DNA from: Firmicutes bacterium CAG:460
Lineage (GTDB): Bacteria; Bacillota_I; Bacilli_A; RF39; UBA660
Assembly: GCA_000437355.1 (NCBI GenBank)
Contig: FR899774.1
Span: forward strand, 45,572-109,571
Direction of reading: 5' to 3'
Length of the DNA stretch: 64,000 nt
Position 1 is the first letter of the stretch, and each line of letters begins with the position of its first letter. The notes beneath the pieces were generated by a model that saw only the letters and a program-made list of their open reading frames with translations, made no database searches and had not been told where the DNA came from. Below, one piece after another: positions 54,190-62,569 of the stretch. A program made the translations under genes and the position numbers.

Positions 54190-54711
54190 CTAGGTGTATT
54201 TCTTTTTTCTACATAAAACCATTGAATTTTCATTTTCTGTAAATACTTTCAATGTATTTATTGTTGCAAAATTGGCTTCTTCTGCAAACTTTATACCTAT
54301 TCCGCCTGCTTCTGTCCACTTAAGTAAATTTCCTGAATAGTCATCTACAAGAATTGCGTCTTGCGCTTTTACAATTTGTGATTTATCTATGCCGCTAGGT
54401 ACAAAAATAATTCCTACTTCTTTATTTTTACTTCTTATATAATTTACCTTTGCTATCATTTCTTGTTGTGAATTAACAGTTGTTAGAATTGATACTCGAT
54501 ATCTTTTCTCTTCGCATATTTGGTTAATATAATGAAATGCTCTGTTTAATTCATCAGATGCTTCTATAAGTTCCATCCAGTTTATATCTTGATAAAATTT
54601 AATAACACGAGGTCTATCACTTAAACTTATTCCCTGTTCTTCCATCATTTTATAACTTACTTTTATTGTATCTTTTATAACTCCATCAAAATCTATATAT
54701 AAATCTGTCAT
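54190..54711 (-). CDS. HAD-superfamily hydrolase/5'-nucleotidase-like protein
   Basis: The 173-residue protein begins MTDLYIDFDGVIKDTIKVSY, the HAD motif I with Asp-x-Asp, and has SILTTVNSQ (motif II Thr) and AILVDDYSGNLLKW (motif IV Asp-Asp). The ATG at 54709-54711 is chosen because AAGGAG lies 9 nt upstream; an earlier ATG at 54744 lies inside the operator TGCGTA-N5-TACGCA. The operator and the adjacent Nudix-type regulator suggest control by that regulator, and so perhaps a nucleotide-salvage role. The exact substrate is unknown. Confidence 0.75.
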   Translation of the reverse strand: MTDLYIDFDGVIKDTIKVSYKMMEEQGISLSDRPRVIKFYQDINWMELIEASDELNRAFHYINQICEEKRYRVSILTTVNSQQEMIAKVNYIRSKNKEVGIIFVPSGIDKSQIVKAQDAILVDDYSGNLLKWTEAGGIGIKFAEEANFATINTLKVFTENENSMVLCRKKKYT

Positions 54712-54726
54712 TTCCATCTCTCCTTT

Positions 54727-54748
54727 TGCGTATTTTTTACGCATTATA
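54727..54748 (-). promoter_or_regulatory. Operator and -10 box of the HAD gene
   Basis: A perfect inverted repeat TGCGTA-N5-TACGCA (54727-54743) directly follows a TATAAT -10 box (54748-54743 on the minus strand). It resembles the site in the promoter of the adjacent NrtR-type gene. No -35 box is clear. Confidence 0.65.
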
Positions 54749-54757
54749 TTTGTTTAA

Positions 54758-54786
54758 AAAAGGTATTTTTTAAAATACATCTTTTT
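54758..54786 (-). terminator. Terminator of the NrtR-type gene
   Basis: The minus strand has GTATTTT-AA-AAAATAC followed by CTTTTTT, overlapping the stop codon. Confidence 0.5.
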
Positions 54787-55441
54787 TGTTTGTTGTACAG
54801 AACTTATACATTTTAGCTGGCTTTTTACCATTGTATAAGGTATTTTTATGTACATCTTCAATAATTCCTTTATTTAACAATTGTTTTCTAAAATTTCTTC
54901 GATCAAATTCTTTGTTTAATAGAGTTTCATAAACTTCTTGAATTTCTGGTAATGTAAACTCTTTTGGAAGCAAATCTTTTAAAATATTTCTTTCTAGAAC
55001 TCTATTTCTAAGAATTTCAATTGAACTATCAATTATTTTATTGTGGTCGTAGGCAAGTTTTGGTATATTACCTATTTCAAAGAAATCTGCATTTGATGTT
55101 TTTAATGTTTCTTTTTGTAATTCTAATCCATTGATATTTATTACCCCGATAAATGAAATTCCTATCATTCTTTTTAATTCACTTCTTTTTATGTCATCAA
55201 ATACAGCTGAAAAATCTAAATCTATTCCTGTTATGCCTGTTTTTTCTTTTAATTCTCTTTTGGCTCCATCACATAATAATTCATCATTATATAATGCTCC
55301 GCTAGGAAGTGCCCAGAAATCTTTAAATGGTTCATTGGTTCTTTTTACTAAAAGAATTTTAATTTTACCTTTATCTACTGTAAATATAGTTGATAGAACA
55401 TGTATACCAATATTTTCATATCTTTTATTCTTTAATTCCAT
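54770..55441 (-). CDS. NrtR-type transcriptional regulator with Nudix domain
   Basis: The 223-residue protein has an N-terminal Nudix fold (residues about 10-140) and a C-terminal winged helix (about 155-220, LPEIQEVYETLLNKEFDRRN). The Nudix box reads GALYNDELLCDGAKRELKEK then TGI. One of the catalytic glutamates is Lys, as often in NrtR regulators that bind ADP-ribose or related ligands without hydrolysing them. NrtR proteins repress NAD-metabolism or sugar genes. Inverted repeats in its own promoter and before the downstream HAD gene are its likely operators. Confidence 0.85.
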   Translation of the reverse strand: MELKNKRYENIGIHVLSTIFTVDKGKIKILLVKRTNEPFKDFWALPSGALYNDELLCDGAKRELKEKTGITGIDLDFSAVFDDIKRSELKRMIGISFIGVININGLELQKETLKTSNADFFEIGNIPKLAYDHNKIIDSSIEILRNRVLERNILKDLLPKEFTLPEIQEVYETLLNKEFDRRNFRKQLLNKGIIEDVHKNTLYNGKKPAKMYKFCTTNKKDVF

Positions 55442-55461
55442 TATTTTCTCCCTTCATTTCA

Positions 55462-55490
55462 ATTATATGCGTATTTTGTACGTTTGTCAA
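55462..55490 (-). promoter_or_regulatory. Promoter of the NrtR-type gene with operator in the spacer
   Basis: The minus strand reads TTGACA (55490-55485), 17 nt, TATAAT (55467-55462). The 17-nt spacer is occupied by the inverted repeat GCGTA-N5-TACG(T) (55468-55484), near-identical to the perfect repeat before the HAD gene. A bound repressor would block RNA polymerase, giving autorepression. Confidence 0.8.
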
Positions 55491-55507
55491 GTGTTTATTA
55501 AAAAATG

Positions 55508-55531
55508 TTGATAACAATTAAGTTATCAACA
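55508..55531 (-). terminator. Perfect inverted repeat, probable terminator
   Basis: GTTGATAAC-N6-GTTATCAAC is a perfect 9-bp inverted repeat followed on the minus strand by ATTTTTTAATA. It lies just after the hypothetical gene at 55535. Confidence 0.65.
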
Positions 55532-55534
55532 AAT

Positions 55535-56233
55535 TTATGGCTTTAATCTTTCTAATTTTGTTTCTTTAGAAACCATATTATTCATTATTTCTATAAATCT
55601 TTCATTAGTAATATTAACTAGTAATTTTCTTATTTCTTCTTCACTTAAATGAGAAACAAAATCCATTATATAACCATATTCCATCTCAAAAAGTATTTTT
55701 TTCTTGTATTTTTTAATTGTTTCTTGCCAATATGGAGTTTGTTTTAATTCGACATAGTACGTACTTAATATAAATATCAAGTATTCTTTTAATTTCTTTT
55801 GAAGTTTTAAATCTGTTATTCTAATTTCTAAACTAATATTTTCTAGTGAAATCCCTGGTGTTATATAAAAATCATTATTTTTAGAAAATGAAAAAGTAAA
55901 TGAAATGGTATTACTATTTACATTAAAGTTATATACTACAGGAAAATTTGCAAGTAAATAATCAATTATTTCTTTTAAAGTATTAATATCTAAAAAAGTA
56001 TCTGTTAATATATTTCCATTTGGTACACTTTGTTTAAAATTTTCTGTGCCATCGAGGATACTAATAAATGTGTGTGGCATATTATCTTCTTCTATTAAAT
56101 TAATTAATATATCCATTGATGGGCTTTTAAAACTTGGCATATCTAAATCTATTCTTGGTGTTTGAACGGGATGCAATAAATTTATTATATTAATTATCTT
56201 TTTTAATACTTCTTTTTCATTTGTTATTTCCAT
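55535..56233 (-). CDS. Hypothetical protein, 232 aa
   Basis: No family is recognised. The protein starts MEITNEKEVLKKIINIINLL and has a Pro-rich turn (HPVQTPRIDLDMPSFKSPSM). The middle is beta-rich with an unusual FTFSFSKNNDFYITPGI, followed by long helices in the last third. It has no signal or membrane segment. The start at 56233 has GGAGG 8 nt upstream; the in-frame ATG 15 nt earlier overlaps that site. It is a single-gene unit between secA and the NrtR locus. Confidence 0.65.
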   Translation of the reverse strand: MEITNEKEVLKKIINIINLLHPVQTPRIDLDMPSFKSPSMDILINLIEEDNMPHTFISILDGTENFKQSVPNGNILTDTFLDINTLKEIIDYLLANFPVVYNFNVNSNTISFTFSFSKNNDFYITPGISLENISLEIRITDLKLQKKLKEYLIFILSTYYVELKQTPYWQETIKKYKKKILFEMEYGYIMDFVSHLSEEEIRKLLVNITNERFIEIMNNMVSKETKLERLKP

Positions 56234-56311
56234 AACCAAAACCTCCATTTGTTTTTATGATAAATTATAATCATATTTTTTTCAAAAATGCGTATAATAA
56301 ATTTTTTAATT

Positions 56312-56348
56312 AAAAGGTGCAACATAACTATAATGTCTACACCTTTTT
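56312..56348 (-). terminator. Terminator of secA
   Basis: The minus strand reads AAAAAGGTGTAGACAT, a short loop, and ATGTTGCACCTTTTAATT. The stem has a few mismatches. It directly follows the secA stop. Confidence 0.7.
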
Positions 56349-56359
56349 ATTAAATTTTA

Positions 56360-58849
56360 TTACTTTCCACAACAATTCTTATATTTTTTTCCGGAACCGC
56401 AAATGCAAGGGTCATTGCGTCCAATTTTATGACTTACTCTTTTAGGTTGGTTCTTTATTTTTTCTTTGCCATCATTAGCTGTACCTTTTAAAGTTTGTTT
56501 CCTTTCAACATTTTGACGAACTTCTGCTTTAAGTAAGAATAAGGCAATATCATTATCTATTTTGTTAAGTAAATTGTCAAACATTTCAAAACCTTCCATA
56601 GTATAGACTTGAACTGGGTTTGATTGTCCATAACCACGAAGACCAACACCTTCTTTTAAGTGTTCCATTGCACTCATGTGGTCTACCCAACTTGTATCAA
56701 TAACACGAAGTGATATAGCTTTTTCAAAATCATTCATAAGTGGAGATGATATCATTTTCTTTTCATAGTTTTTGATAACTTGCTCACTGATATAATCTAT
56801 TACTTCTTGCTCTTTCATTCCTTCAAGAACTTTTGGATTTAACTGTTCACCTTTTAAAAAGTTTGTATTTACATATTCTGCAATTTCAGATAAATCATTT
56901 TCTGTTAAACAATTTTCTGGTGGAATATGACTATCTACAAGATTAGTAATCGTATTCTTAAACGTTTCAATAATTGTATCATGAATGCTTTCTTCATCTA
57001 GTATTTCATTACGACGTGCATAAATTATTTCTCTTTGTTCATTTAAAACATTATCATAATCAAGTAAACTTTTACGATAATCGAAGTTATTTCCTTCAAC
57101 TTTCTTTTGGGCAGATTCTATACTTCTTGTTAGTGCTTTAGAGCGGATTGCTTGGTCATCATCAATACCCATGCTTATTAACATATTTTTGATTTTTTCA
57201 GTACCAAAACGACGCATTAAATCATCTTCAAATGAAACAAAGAATTGACTTGTTCCTGGGTCTCCTTGACGTCCAGAACGTCCACGTAACTGATTATCAA
57301 TACGGCGAGATTCATGTCTTTCAGTACCAATTACATAAAGTCCGCCGATTTCACGAACGCCTTCCCCTAGTTTAATATCTGTTCCACGTCCTGCCATGTT
57401 TGTTGCAAGTGTTATAGCATCTTTTTCACCAGCATGAGCAATTATTTCCGCTTCTCTTTCGTGGTTCTTAGCATTTAATACTTCATGTTTTAAACCATTT
57501 TTAGTAAGTAATTTACTTAATCTTTCGTTAGCTTCAACTGAAATTGTACCAATTAGAATAGGCTCGTGTTTAGCATGAATTTCTTTTACAACGTTAATAA
57601 TTGCTTTATATTTTCCATTTTCTCCAGAATAAACTAAGTCTGGTAAATCAATACGAGCAACTGGTTTGTTAGTAGGTATTCTAATAACATACATGTTGTA
57701 AATATTTCTAAATTCTTCCTCTTCAGTTTTAGCAGTACCTGTCATCCCTGATAGTTTATTATACATTCTAAATAAGTTTTGGAATGTAATCGTTGCCATT
57801 GTTTTGGTTTCAGTGTTAATTGTAACTCCTTCTTTAGCTTCAATAGCTTGATGAAGTCCTTCAGAATATTGTCTTCCATGCATTAAACGTCCTGTAAATG
57901 GGTCAACGATTATAATTGCATCATTATCAACAACATAATCAATATCTTTTTTAAATCCATAATTTGCTTTTAGAGCTTGATTAATGTGATGCACTAAATT
58001 AGTATTATCTAAATCATATAAATTTGCTACATTTAATAATTTTTCAACTTTTTTACTACCTTCAGCAGTTAATGATACGCTCTTTGTTTTTAAATCAATT
58101 GTGTAATCATCATCTTCTTTTAGTCTTTTAGCAACTCTATCAGCTTCAATATAAAGACTGTTTGTATTAAATTGACCTCCACTGATAATTAATGGTGTTC
58201 TTGCTTCATCAATTAAGATTGAATCAACTTCATCGATGATACAGAAGTTAAGTCCCCTTTGAACTCTATCTTCTTTTCTTACAACCATATTATCTCTTAA
58301 GTAGTCAAATCCTACTTCATTATTTGTTGAATATGTAATATCAGCATTATATGCTTCTTGTTTTTCTTTTGGAGATAATTCTCTTAAGTTGATACCAACA
58401 GAAACTCCTAGTAAATCATAAATTGGTCTCATCCATTCTGCATTACGACTTGATAAGTATTCGTTAGTTGTTACAACATGTACACCTTTTTTTTCCAAAG
58501 CATTTAGGTAAGCTGGTAAAATTGTTGTTAAAGTTTTACCTTCACCAGTTTTCATTTCCGCAATATTACCATAATGGATTGCTAAGCCCCCAAGGATTTG
58601 AACATGGAATGGTTTTTCCCCAATAGCACGATAAGCTGCTTCACGAGCTACAGCAAATGCAGGAACTACAATATCTTCAAGTGTTTTTCCATCTTCAAGC
58701 ATTGCTTTAAATTCTAAAGTTTTATCTTTAAAATCTTCATCTTTTAAAGCTTGCATAACAGGTTCTAATTTTTCAATTTCTTCTGCTAATTTCTCAAAGC
58801 GACATAATTCTTTATATTCACTATCTAATAATTTTTTTATAAAATTCAT
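56360..58849 (-). CDS. secA: Preprotein translocase motor SecA
   Basis: SecA is the ATPase that drives protein export through SecYEG. The 829-residue protein has Walker A MKTGEGKTLT, the DEAD-like IDEVDSILIDEARTPL, TITFQNLFRMYNKLSGMTGT, GRGTDIKLG and QLRGRSGRQGDPG. The C-terminal zinc motif is RNDPCICGSGKKYKNCCGK. It is alone on its transcript, with a TGA-TATAAT extended -10 box at 58881-58873. Confidence 0.97.
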   Translation of the reverse strand: MNFIKKLLDSEYKELCRFEKLAEEIEKLEPVMQALKDEDFKDKTLEFKAMLEDGKTLEDIVVPAFAVAREAAYRAIGEKPFHVQILGGLAIHYGNIAEMKTGEGKTLTTILPAYLNALEKKGVHVVTTNEYLSSRNAEWMRPIYDLLGVSVGINLRELSPKEKQEAYNADITYSTNNEVGFDYLRDNMVVRKEDRVQRGLNFCIIDEVDSILIDEARTPLIISGGQFNTNSLYIEADRVAKRLKEDDDYTIDLKTKSVSLTAEGSKKVEKLLNVANLYDLDNTNLVHHINQALKANYGFKKDIDYVVDNDAIIIVDPFTGRLMHGRQYSEGLHQAIEAKEGVTINTETKTMATITFQNLFRMYNKLSGMTGTAKTEEEEFRNIYNMYVIRIPTNKPVARIDLPDLVYSGENGKYKAIINVVKEIHAKHEPILIGTISVEANERLSKLLTKNGLKHEVLNAKNHEREAEIIAHAGEKDAITLATNMAGRGTDIKLGEGVREIGGLYVIGTERHESRRIDNQLRGRSGRQGDPGTSQFFVSFEDDLMRRFGTEKIKNMLISMGIDDDQAIRSKALTRSIESAQKKVEGNNFDYRKSLLDYDNVLNEQREIIYARRNEILDEESIHDTIIETFKNTITNLVDSHIPPENCLTENDLSEIAEYVNTNFLKGEQLNPKVLEGMKEQEVIDYISEQVIKNYEKKMISSPLMNDFEKAISLRVIDTSWVDHMSAMEHLKEGVGLRGYGQSNPVQVYTMEGFEMFDNLLNKIDNDIALFLLKAEVRQNVERKQTLKGTANDGKEKIKNQPKRVSHKIGRNDPCICGSGKKYKNCCGK

Positions 58850-58872
58850 TTTCTCATTTCTCCTTAATGTGT

Positions 58873-58881
58873 ATTATATCA
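58873..58881 (-). promoter_or_regulatory. Extended -10 promoter of secA
   Basis: The minus strand reads TGA-TATAAT, about 24 nt before the ATG, with AAGGAG between. Confidence 0.55.
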
Positions 58882-58894
58882 TAAGTAGAAAAAA

Positions 58895-58960
58895 AGAAAA
58901 AGCTTTTAAAGGCTTTTTCACATGATTATCACTAAAAAAGAAGCCTTTTAGGCTTCAAAT
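58895..58960 (-). terminator. Two hairpins after hpf
   Basis: The minus strand has GAAGCC-TAAAA-GGCTTC followed by six T (58957-58936), then a second hairpin AAAAAGCC-TTTAA-AAGCTTTTT. The first is a strong terminator for hpf. Confidence 0.85.
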
Positions 58961-58966
58961 TATAAA

Positions 58967-59503
58967 CTATTTAACATTTATGATACCAAATTTACCATCT
59001 TTTCTTTTATATAGAACAGATACGCAATCTTCATCAATATTTTTGAAAACAAAGAAATCATGATTTAATAATTCAATTTGAAGCATTGCTTCTTCTTCAT
59101 CCATTGGTTTCATTTCCATTTCTTTTCTCTTGATGATTTTTGGCACTTCTTCTTCCTCATCTTCAGGAACTTCAAAATCAAAACTCATTTCAAATTTAGG
59201 AACATCGCGATATTTCTTGCCAAGACGATTTTTATTTTTTCTAATTTGTCCTTCAAGTTTATCAACGACAAGGTCCGTTGCTGCATAAAGGTCAGGATGT
59301 CTTTCTTCTGCTCTTAAAGTAAATTTACTTGTTGGCACTGTTACTTCAATACTTTGGTCTTGGTTTTTTACCTTTACTAGAACCTTACATTCAGTTACCT
59401 TAGGACTTTCAAAATACTTATCTAGCTTTCCTAACTTTTCTGTTATGTATTCTTTCATTGATTTTGTGACTGTTACTTTGTCACCACGAATACTTATTTT
59501 CAA
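58967..59503 (-). CDS. hpf: Long-form ribosome hibernation promoting factor
   Basis: HPF pairs 70S ribosomes into inactive 100S dimers in stationary phase. The 178-residue protein has the N-terminal S30AE domain (SIRGDKVTVTKSMKEYITEK and KFTLRAEERHPDLYAATDLV), a linker, and the long-form C-terminal dimerisation domain (EEAMLQIELLNHDFFVFKNI, VSVLYKRKDGKFGIINV). It sits next to secA, as in Bacillus. Confidence 0.95.
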   Translation of the reverse strand: MKISIRGDKVTVTKSMKEYITEKLGKLDKYFESPKVTECKVLVKVKNQDQSIEVTVPTSKFTLRAEERHPDLYAATDLVVDKLEGQIRKNKNRLGKKYRDVPKFEMSFDFEVPEDEEEEVPKIIKRKEMEMKPMDEEEAMLQIELLNHDFFVFKNIDEDCVSVLYKRKDGKFGIINVK

Positions 59504-59546
59504 TATATCACCTTCCTACTTTTAATATACCACAAAAAAAGGAAAA

Positions 59547-59566
59547 AAACTACTTAATTGTAGTCA
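59547..59566 (-). terminator. Terminator of the cold-shock gene
   Basis: The minus strand reads ACTAC-AATTA-GTAGT with a following run of seven T, overlapping the last codons. Confidence 0.65.
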
Positions 59567-59768
59567 TTTCTTGTTCTAAAACATCAACTGCTTGTAAACC
59601 TTTTGAAGTTTCAATTAATTTGAAATTCACTGTTGCACCTTCGTTTAATGTCTTATAACCTTCTTTTACGATAGCTGAGTAATGTACAAAGATATCTGAT
59701 AGTTTATCGCATTCGATGAAACCATAACCTTTGTCATTATTAAACCATTTTACAGTTCCTTGCATCAT
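59550..59768 (-). CDS. cspA: Cold-shock domain protein
   Basis: The 72-residue protein binds single-stranded nucleic acid as an RNA chaperone. The RNA-binding motifs are KWFNNDKGYGFIE and DIFVHYSAI. The start is set at the ATG-ATG pair near 59768 because AAGGAG lies 10 nt upstream; a longer frame beginning at 59858 is unlikely. Confidence 0.93.
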   Translation of the reverse strand: MMQGTVKWFNNDKGYGFIECDKLSDIFVHYSAIVKEGYKTLNEGATVNFKLIETSKGLQAVDVLEQEMTTIK

Positions 59769-59862
59769 ATCATTTAACTCCTTCCTACATTTAAACTTTA
59801 ACACAGCGGAAAGTATTTTGCAAGAAAAATCGTTCGACAAAAGTCGACAAAAGCCCATAAAA

Positions 59863-60465
59863 TCAGCCTTTCTCGCTAGTAATTATATGGGTTTCATGAT
59901 TTTTAAAAATATATGTTTTTTTGTTAAATTTGTCTTCTAAATTTAAAAATACCTCTTCTAGAATATTTCCACTTCCAAGTAAGCAGACTTCTTTTTTATC
60001 TGTAATGTAATCAATATATTTTAAAATATCAGATGTATTTTTAAAAGAATTTGTTTCCATATAAATATTCTTTATTTTTTTATATTCATCTAAGTATGTA
60101 ACATTAAAATAATTATCAAATATATTTATATATGCAATATTTTCTTTTAATTTATAATATTTTATTTCTTTTTCAACAACTATTTTTCGATAGTTAAAAG
60201 AACTAATAATGTTTTTTAAAAATAATATATCTGCTTCTTTATAATTATTTGCTACTATTATTTTTATTGTATCACCAAATAAAGAGTTATTTAAATGATT
60301 AGCATTTAATAACTTTTCAAATGATTTTATAAACTTTTTAGTATTTGATATTTTGCCACCATAAATGGTTCTATCTGGTAATTTATATTTTATTATTTCT
60401 TTATTCTTTTTATTTTTAAAATATAAATAATCATCTGTTATATGTAATATATTATTAAATTTCAT
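59863..60465 (-). CDS. Small actin-fold-like protein at the mbl position
   Basis: The 200-residue protein follows spoIIID by 2 nt, the place where the actin homolog mbl lies in Bacillus. It resembles a shrunken MreB/Mbl: LPDRTIYGGKISNTKKFIKS aligns with the 'PLKDGVIADFEVTE' region, and IKIIVANNYKEADILFLKNI with 'VVVCVPSGITEVEKRAVRDA'. Next, YRKIVVEKEIKYYKL aligns with 'A.EVYLIEEP', and VCLLGSGNILEEV with the late 'LTGGGALL' loop. The nucleotide-binding glycine motifs are largely lost (IAYINIFDNYFNVTYL instead of VVDIGGGTTEVAVI). It is therefore either a degenerate actin relative or an unrelated protein; the alignment is by eye. Confidence 0.45.
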   Translation of the reverse strand: MKFNNILHITDDYLYFKNKKNKEIIKYKLPDRTIYGGKISNTKKFIKSFEKLLNANHLNNSLFGDTIKIIVANNYKEADILFLKNIISSFNYRKIVVEKEIKYYKLKENIAYINIFDNYFNVTYLDEYKKIKNIYMETNSFKNTSDILKYIDYITDKKEVCLLGSGNILEEVFLNLEDKFNKKTYIFKNHETHIITSEKG

Positions 60466-60467
60466 AA

Positions 60468-60716
60468 TTATCCTCTTTTGTATTTTTGCCTTGTTACTTC
60501 TCCTCCACGGATATGTTTTTCTCTATCATGGGTTTTAAATATATTATCTATTTCACGACCTAGATTTTTATCTATTTCTTTTAATCTTTCAGAAAGGTCT
60601 GTATGTACAGTACTTTTACTTACATTAAACCTATCTGCAGTTTGTCTTATAGTATCTTGTGTTTTAATTATGTGATTTGCTTCACTTAAAACTCTTCTTT
60701 TTATGTCTTTATTCAT
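60468..60716 (-). CDS. spoIIID: Sporulation transcription factor SpoIIID
   Basis: SpoIIID is a small DNA-binding regulator of mother-cell genes under SigE. The 82-residue protein shows the family sequence RVLSEANHIIKTQDTIRQTA with the helix-turn-helix RFNVSKSTVHTDLSERLKEI and the basic C-terminal KHIRGGEVTRQKYK. It follows spoIIQ, matching the Bacillus order spoIID-spoIIQ-spoIIID-mbl. Confidence 0.97.
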   Translation of the reverse strand: MNKDIKRRVLSEANHIIKTQDTIRQTADRFNVSKSTVHTDLSERLKEIDKNLGREIDNIFKTHDREKHIRGGEVTRQKYKRG

Positions 60717-60727
60717 TAACCAAACAA

Positions 60728-60755
60728 CCCCTTAATAAACTATATTATTAAAGGG
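60728..60755 (-). other. Stem-loop between spoIIQ and spoIIID
   Basis: The minus strand reads CCCTTTAATAA, six nt, TTATTAAGGGG, with no strong T run after it. It lies directly before the spoIIID ribosome-binding site and may be a weak terminator or attenuator. Confidence 0.45.
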
Positions 60756-60766
60756 CTATTTTTATG

Positions 60767-61402
60767 TTATTTTAAATCTTCAATTGACATGTTATAAAAG
60801 TCTTCTGGGTCAATTGCTGTTCCATTATGATATACTTCAAAAAGTAAGCAATTTTCTGTTTCACCATTTAGACTGTTATCTCCACTTTTACCTAGAACAT
60901 CTCCGCTCATTACTGTGTCATCTTTCTTTACTTGAACTTCACTTAGACTGTAATAAATTGTTTTTAGGTTTGGATTATGAGTAATTTCTACAAAATTTCC
61001 TAATATTTCATCTTTGGAAACATTTGTTACTTTACCATCGATAGCACAGATAACATCAAATGCAGATGTTGATGAATATAAAACTCCACTATTTTGTAAG
61101 TATGTATTTTCATAGTAAACTAAGGAATTTTGTTGTTTTGCTTCATCATCAGTCATATCATAAAATGATTTACTTATTGAAACATTACTACTTACATATG
61201 GTCTTTCAATCCTACTTTCAACAACATTATCAGTTTTACCAACTGGTGTAACATTATCTTTTAAAGCACTAACTGCCATATTGCCATATTCCACCTTGCT
61301 TTGTAAAATGTTTCCTAGAAAGGAAATACTTATAAATAATACTCCGATAACCATTACATATACTGTAGGTAATACAAATTTTTTAAGTCTTTTTGTTTTC
61401 AC
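60767..61402 (-). CDS. spoIIQ: SpoIIQ-like forespore LytM/M23 protein
   Basis: SpoIIQ is a forespore membrane protein that pairs with SpoIIIAH in the engulfment channel. The 211-residue protein has an N-terminal membrane anchor (FVLPTVYVMVIGVLFISISF), a linker, and an M23-like domain (ICAIDGKVTNVSKDEILGNF, KDDTVMSGDVLGKSG). The metal-binding residues are lost: the HxxxD site is SSTSAF and the HxH site is CLLFEVYHNG. It is therefore non-enzymatic, like the Bacillus protein. It sits between spoIID and spoIIID. Confidence 0.9.
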   Translation of the reverse strand: MKTKRLKKFVLPTVYVMVIGVLFISISFLGNILQSKVEYGNMAVSALKDNVTPVGKTDNVVESRIERPYVSSNVSISKSFYDMTDDEAKQQNSLVYYENTYLQNSGVLYSSTSAFDVICAIDGKVTNVSKDEILGNFVEITHNPNLKTIYYSLSEVQVKKDDTVMSGDVLGKSGDNSLNGETENCLLFEVYHNGTAIDPEDFYNMSIEDLK

Positions 61403-61445
61403 TTTTTCACCATCCTAGTTAAAGTATGGGAATATTTACCACTTT

Positions 61446-62354
61446 TTATACACTAATTTTTTCAATATTTATATTTTGATAGTAATGTTTTAATATTTCT
61501 TCATAATTTTTACCATTTTGAGCTAGTTTATTAGCTCCATATTGACTCATTCCAACACCATGTCCATAACCTTTTGTTACAAATTTAATTTCACTACCTA
61601 TACTTATGTCAAAATCTGTTGACTTTAAATCAAACAATGTTCTAATTTCTGTACCTTTAAAAGTTTTGCCATTAATATTTAAACTATTAATTCTACCCGA
61701 TGAACTTTTTAAAACATTGCTAATATTTATGGCATCACAACTAATATTTATTTTATTACAAAATTCATCTTTACTAATTGTTACTTCACTAGTTAAACTT
61801 TCTTCAGGGCTTTCTACACTTTTTAAATATTCTTCATTACTTCCAAACACTAAGATTGCATCTTCAGTTTTGCCATTAGACCTTGCAAAATACAGGCTTA
61901 AAATAATATCACCATTATAAGTCATGATTAAATCTTTAGTATCATAAACTGCTTTTTTAATCTTCTCAAAATAATAATCAAAATTTTCTTGCCATAAACT
62001 TTTCATTTTATCTTCAGTTATATAAACTTGATTTGTTTTATCTGTTACTAAGTCATACGTGCCATTACTATTTTTCATTTTATACATAGCATAAGTTCTT
62101 GCTGCAATTGCTTGGGCTTTTAAGGCTTCTTCATTAAATGACGCAGGCATTTCACCAGCTACAACACCAACAATATAATCTTCTAACTCAATATTTTTTA
62201 TCTCTCCAGTTGATGTATCTTTTAAAGCCAGTTTTATTTCTTCTTTTACTTCTTCTTTTTTAGCATTATTAAAATAAGTGGTTTCTTTTTTAGAACCACT
62301 TATTGCTATAACACTTAAAACTACTACGATTAATAATAATATTTTATTTTTCAT
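61446..62354 (-). CDS. spoIID: Stage II sporulation protein D (peptidoglycan lytic transglycosylase)
   Basis: SpoIID trims septal peptidoglycan so the mother cell can engulf the forespore. The 302-residue protein has an N-terminal membrane anchor, the catalytic-Glu motif VVAGEMPASFNEEALKAQAI followed by AARTYAMYKM, and the end GYGHGVGMSQYGANKLA. Partners SpoIIM and SpoIIP are not in the window. Confidence 0.96.
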   Translation of the reverse strand: MKNKILLLIVVVLSVIAISGSKKETTYFNNAKKEEVKEEIKLALKDTSTGEIKNIELEDYIVGVVAGEMPASFNEEALKAQAIAARTYAMYKMKNSNGTYDLVTDKTNQVYITEDKMKSLWQENFDYYFEKIKKAVYDTKDLIMTYNGDIILSLYFARSNGKTEDAILVFGSNEEYLKSVESPEESLTSEVTISKDEFCNKINISCDAINISNVLKSSSGRINSLNINGKTFKGTEIRTLFDLKSTDFDISIGSEIKFVTKGYGHGVGMSQYGANKLAQNGKNYEEILKHYYQNINIEKISV

Positions 62355-62374
62355 AGCATCTCCATTAAATTATA

Positions 62375-62569
62375 TTATATGTTTAAAAAATCTAGTACAA
62401 AATTTGTTAATAAGTAACCAAAAGAAAAACTTAAAACCATTACTAATACTTTAGCTTCAATAGTTTTATTAGCTTTTATAATACCATTAAAGTTTATTCC
62501 AGATAAACCAAAAGCACTTACAAAGGTGAAGAATATATATAATAATAACTTAACTAACATAGTTTTCAC
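62375..62569 (-). CDS. DUF1146 (YwzB-like) small membrane protein
   Basis: The 64-residue protein has two transmembrane helices (LLLYIFFTFVSAFGLSGINF and VLVMVLSFSFGYLLTNFVLDF), matching DUF1146/YwzB. In Bacillus ywzB lies near spoIID as well, so the synteny is kept. An alternative start at the second Met would remove the overlap with rpiB. Function unknown. Confidence 0.85.
   Translation of the reverse strand: MKTMLVKLLLYIFFTFVSAFGLSGINFNGIIKANKTIEAKVLVMVLSFSFGYLLTNFVLDFLNI

Noticed and set aside
54138..55531. TTATCAACA sequences resembling DnaA boxes, seen as a possible origin
   Set aside because: They deviate from TTATCCACA, there are only two, and each lies in a hairpin right after a gene, so terminators explain them better.
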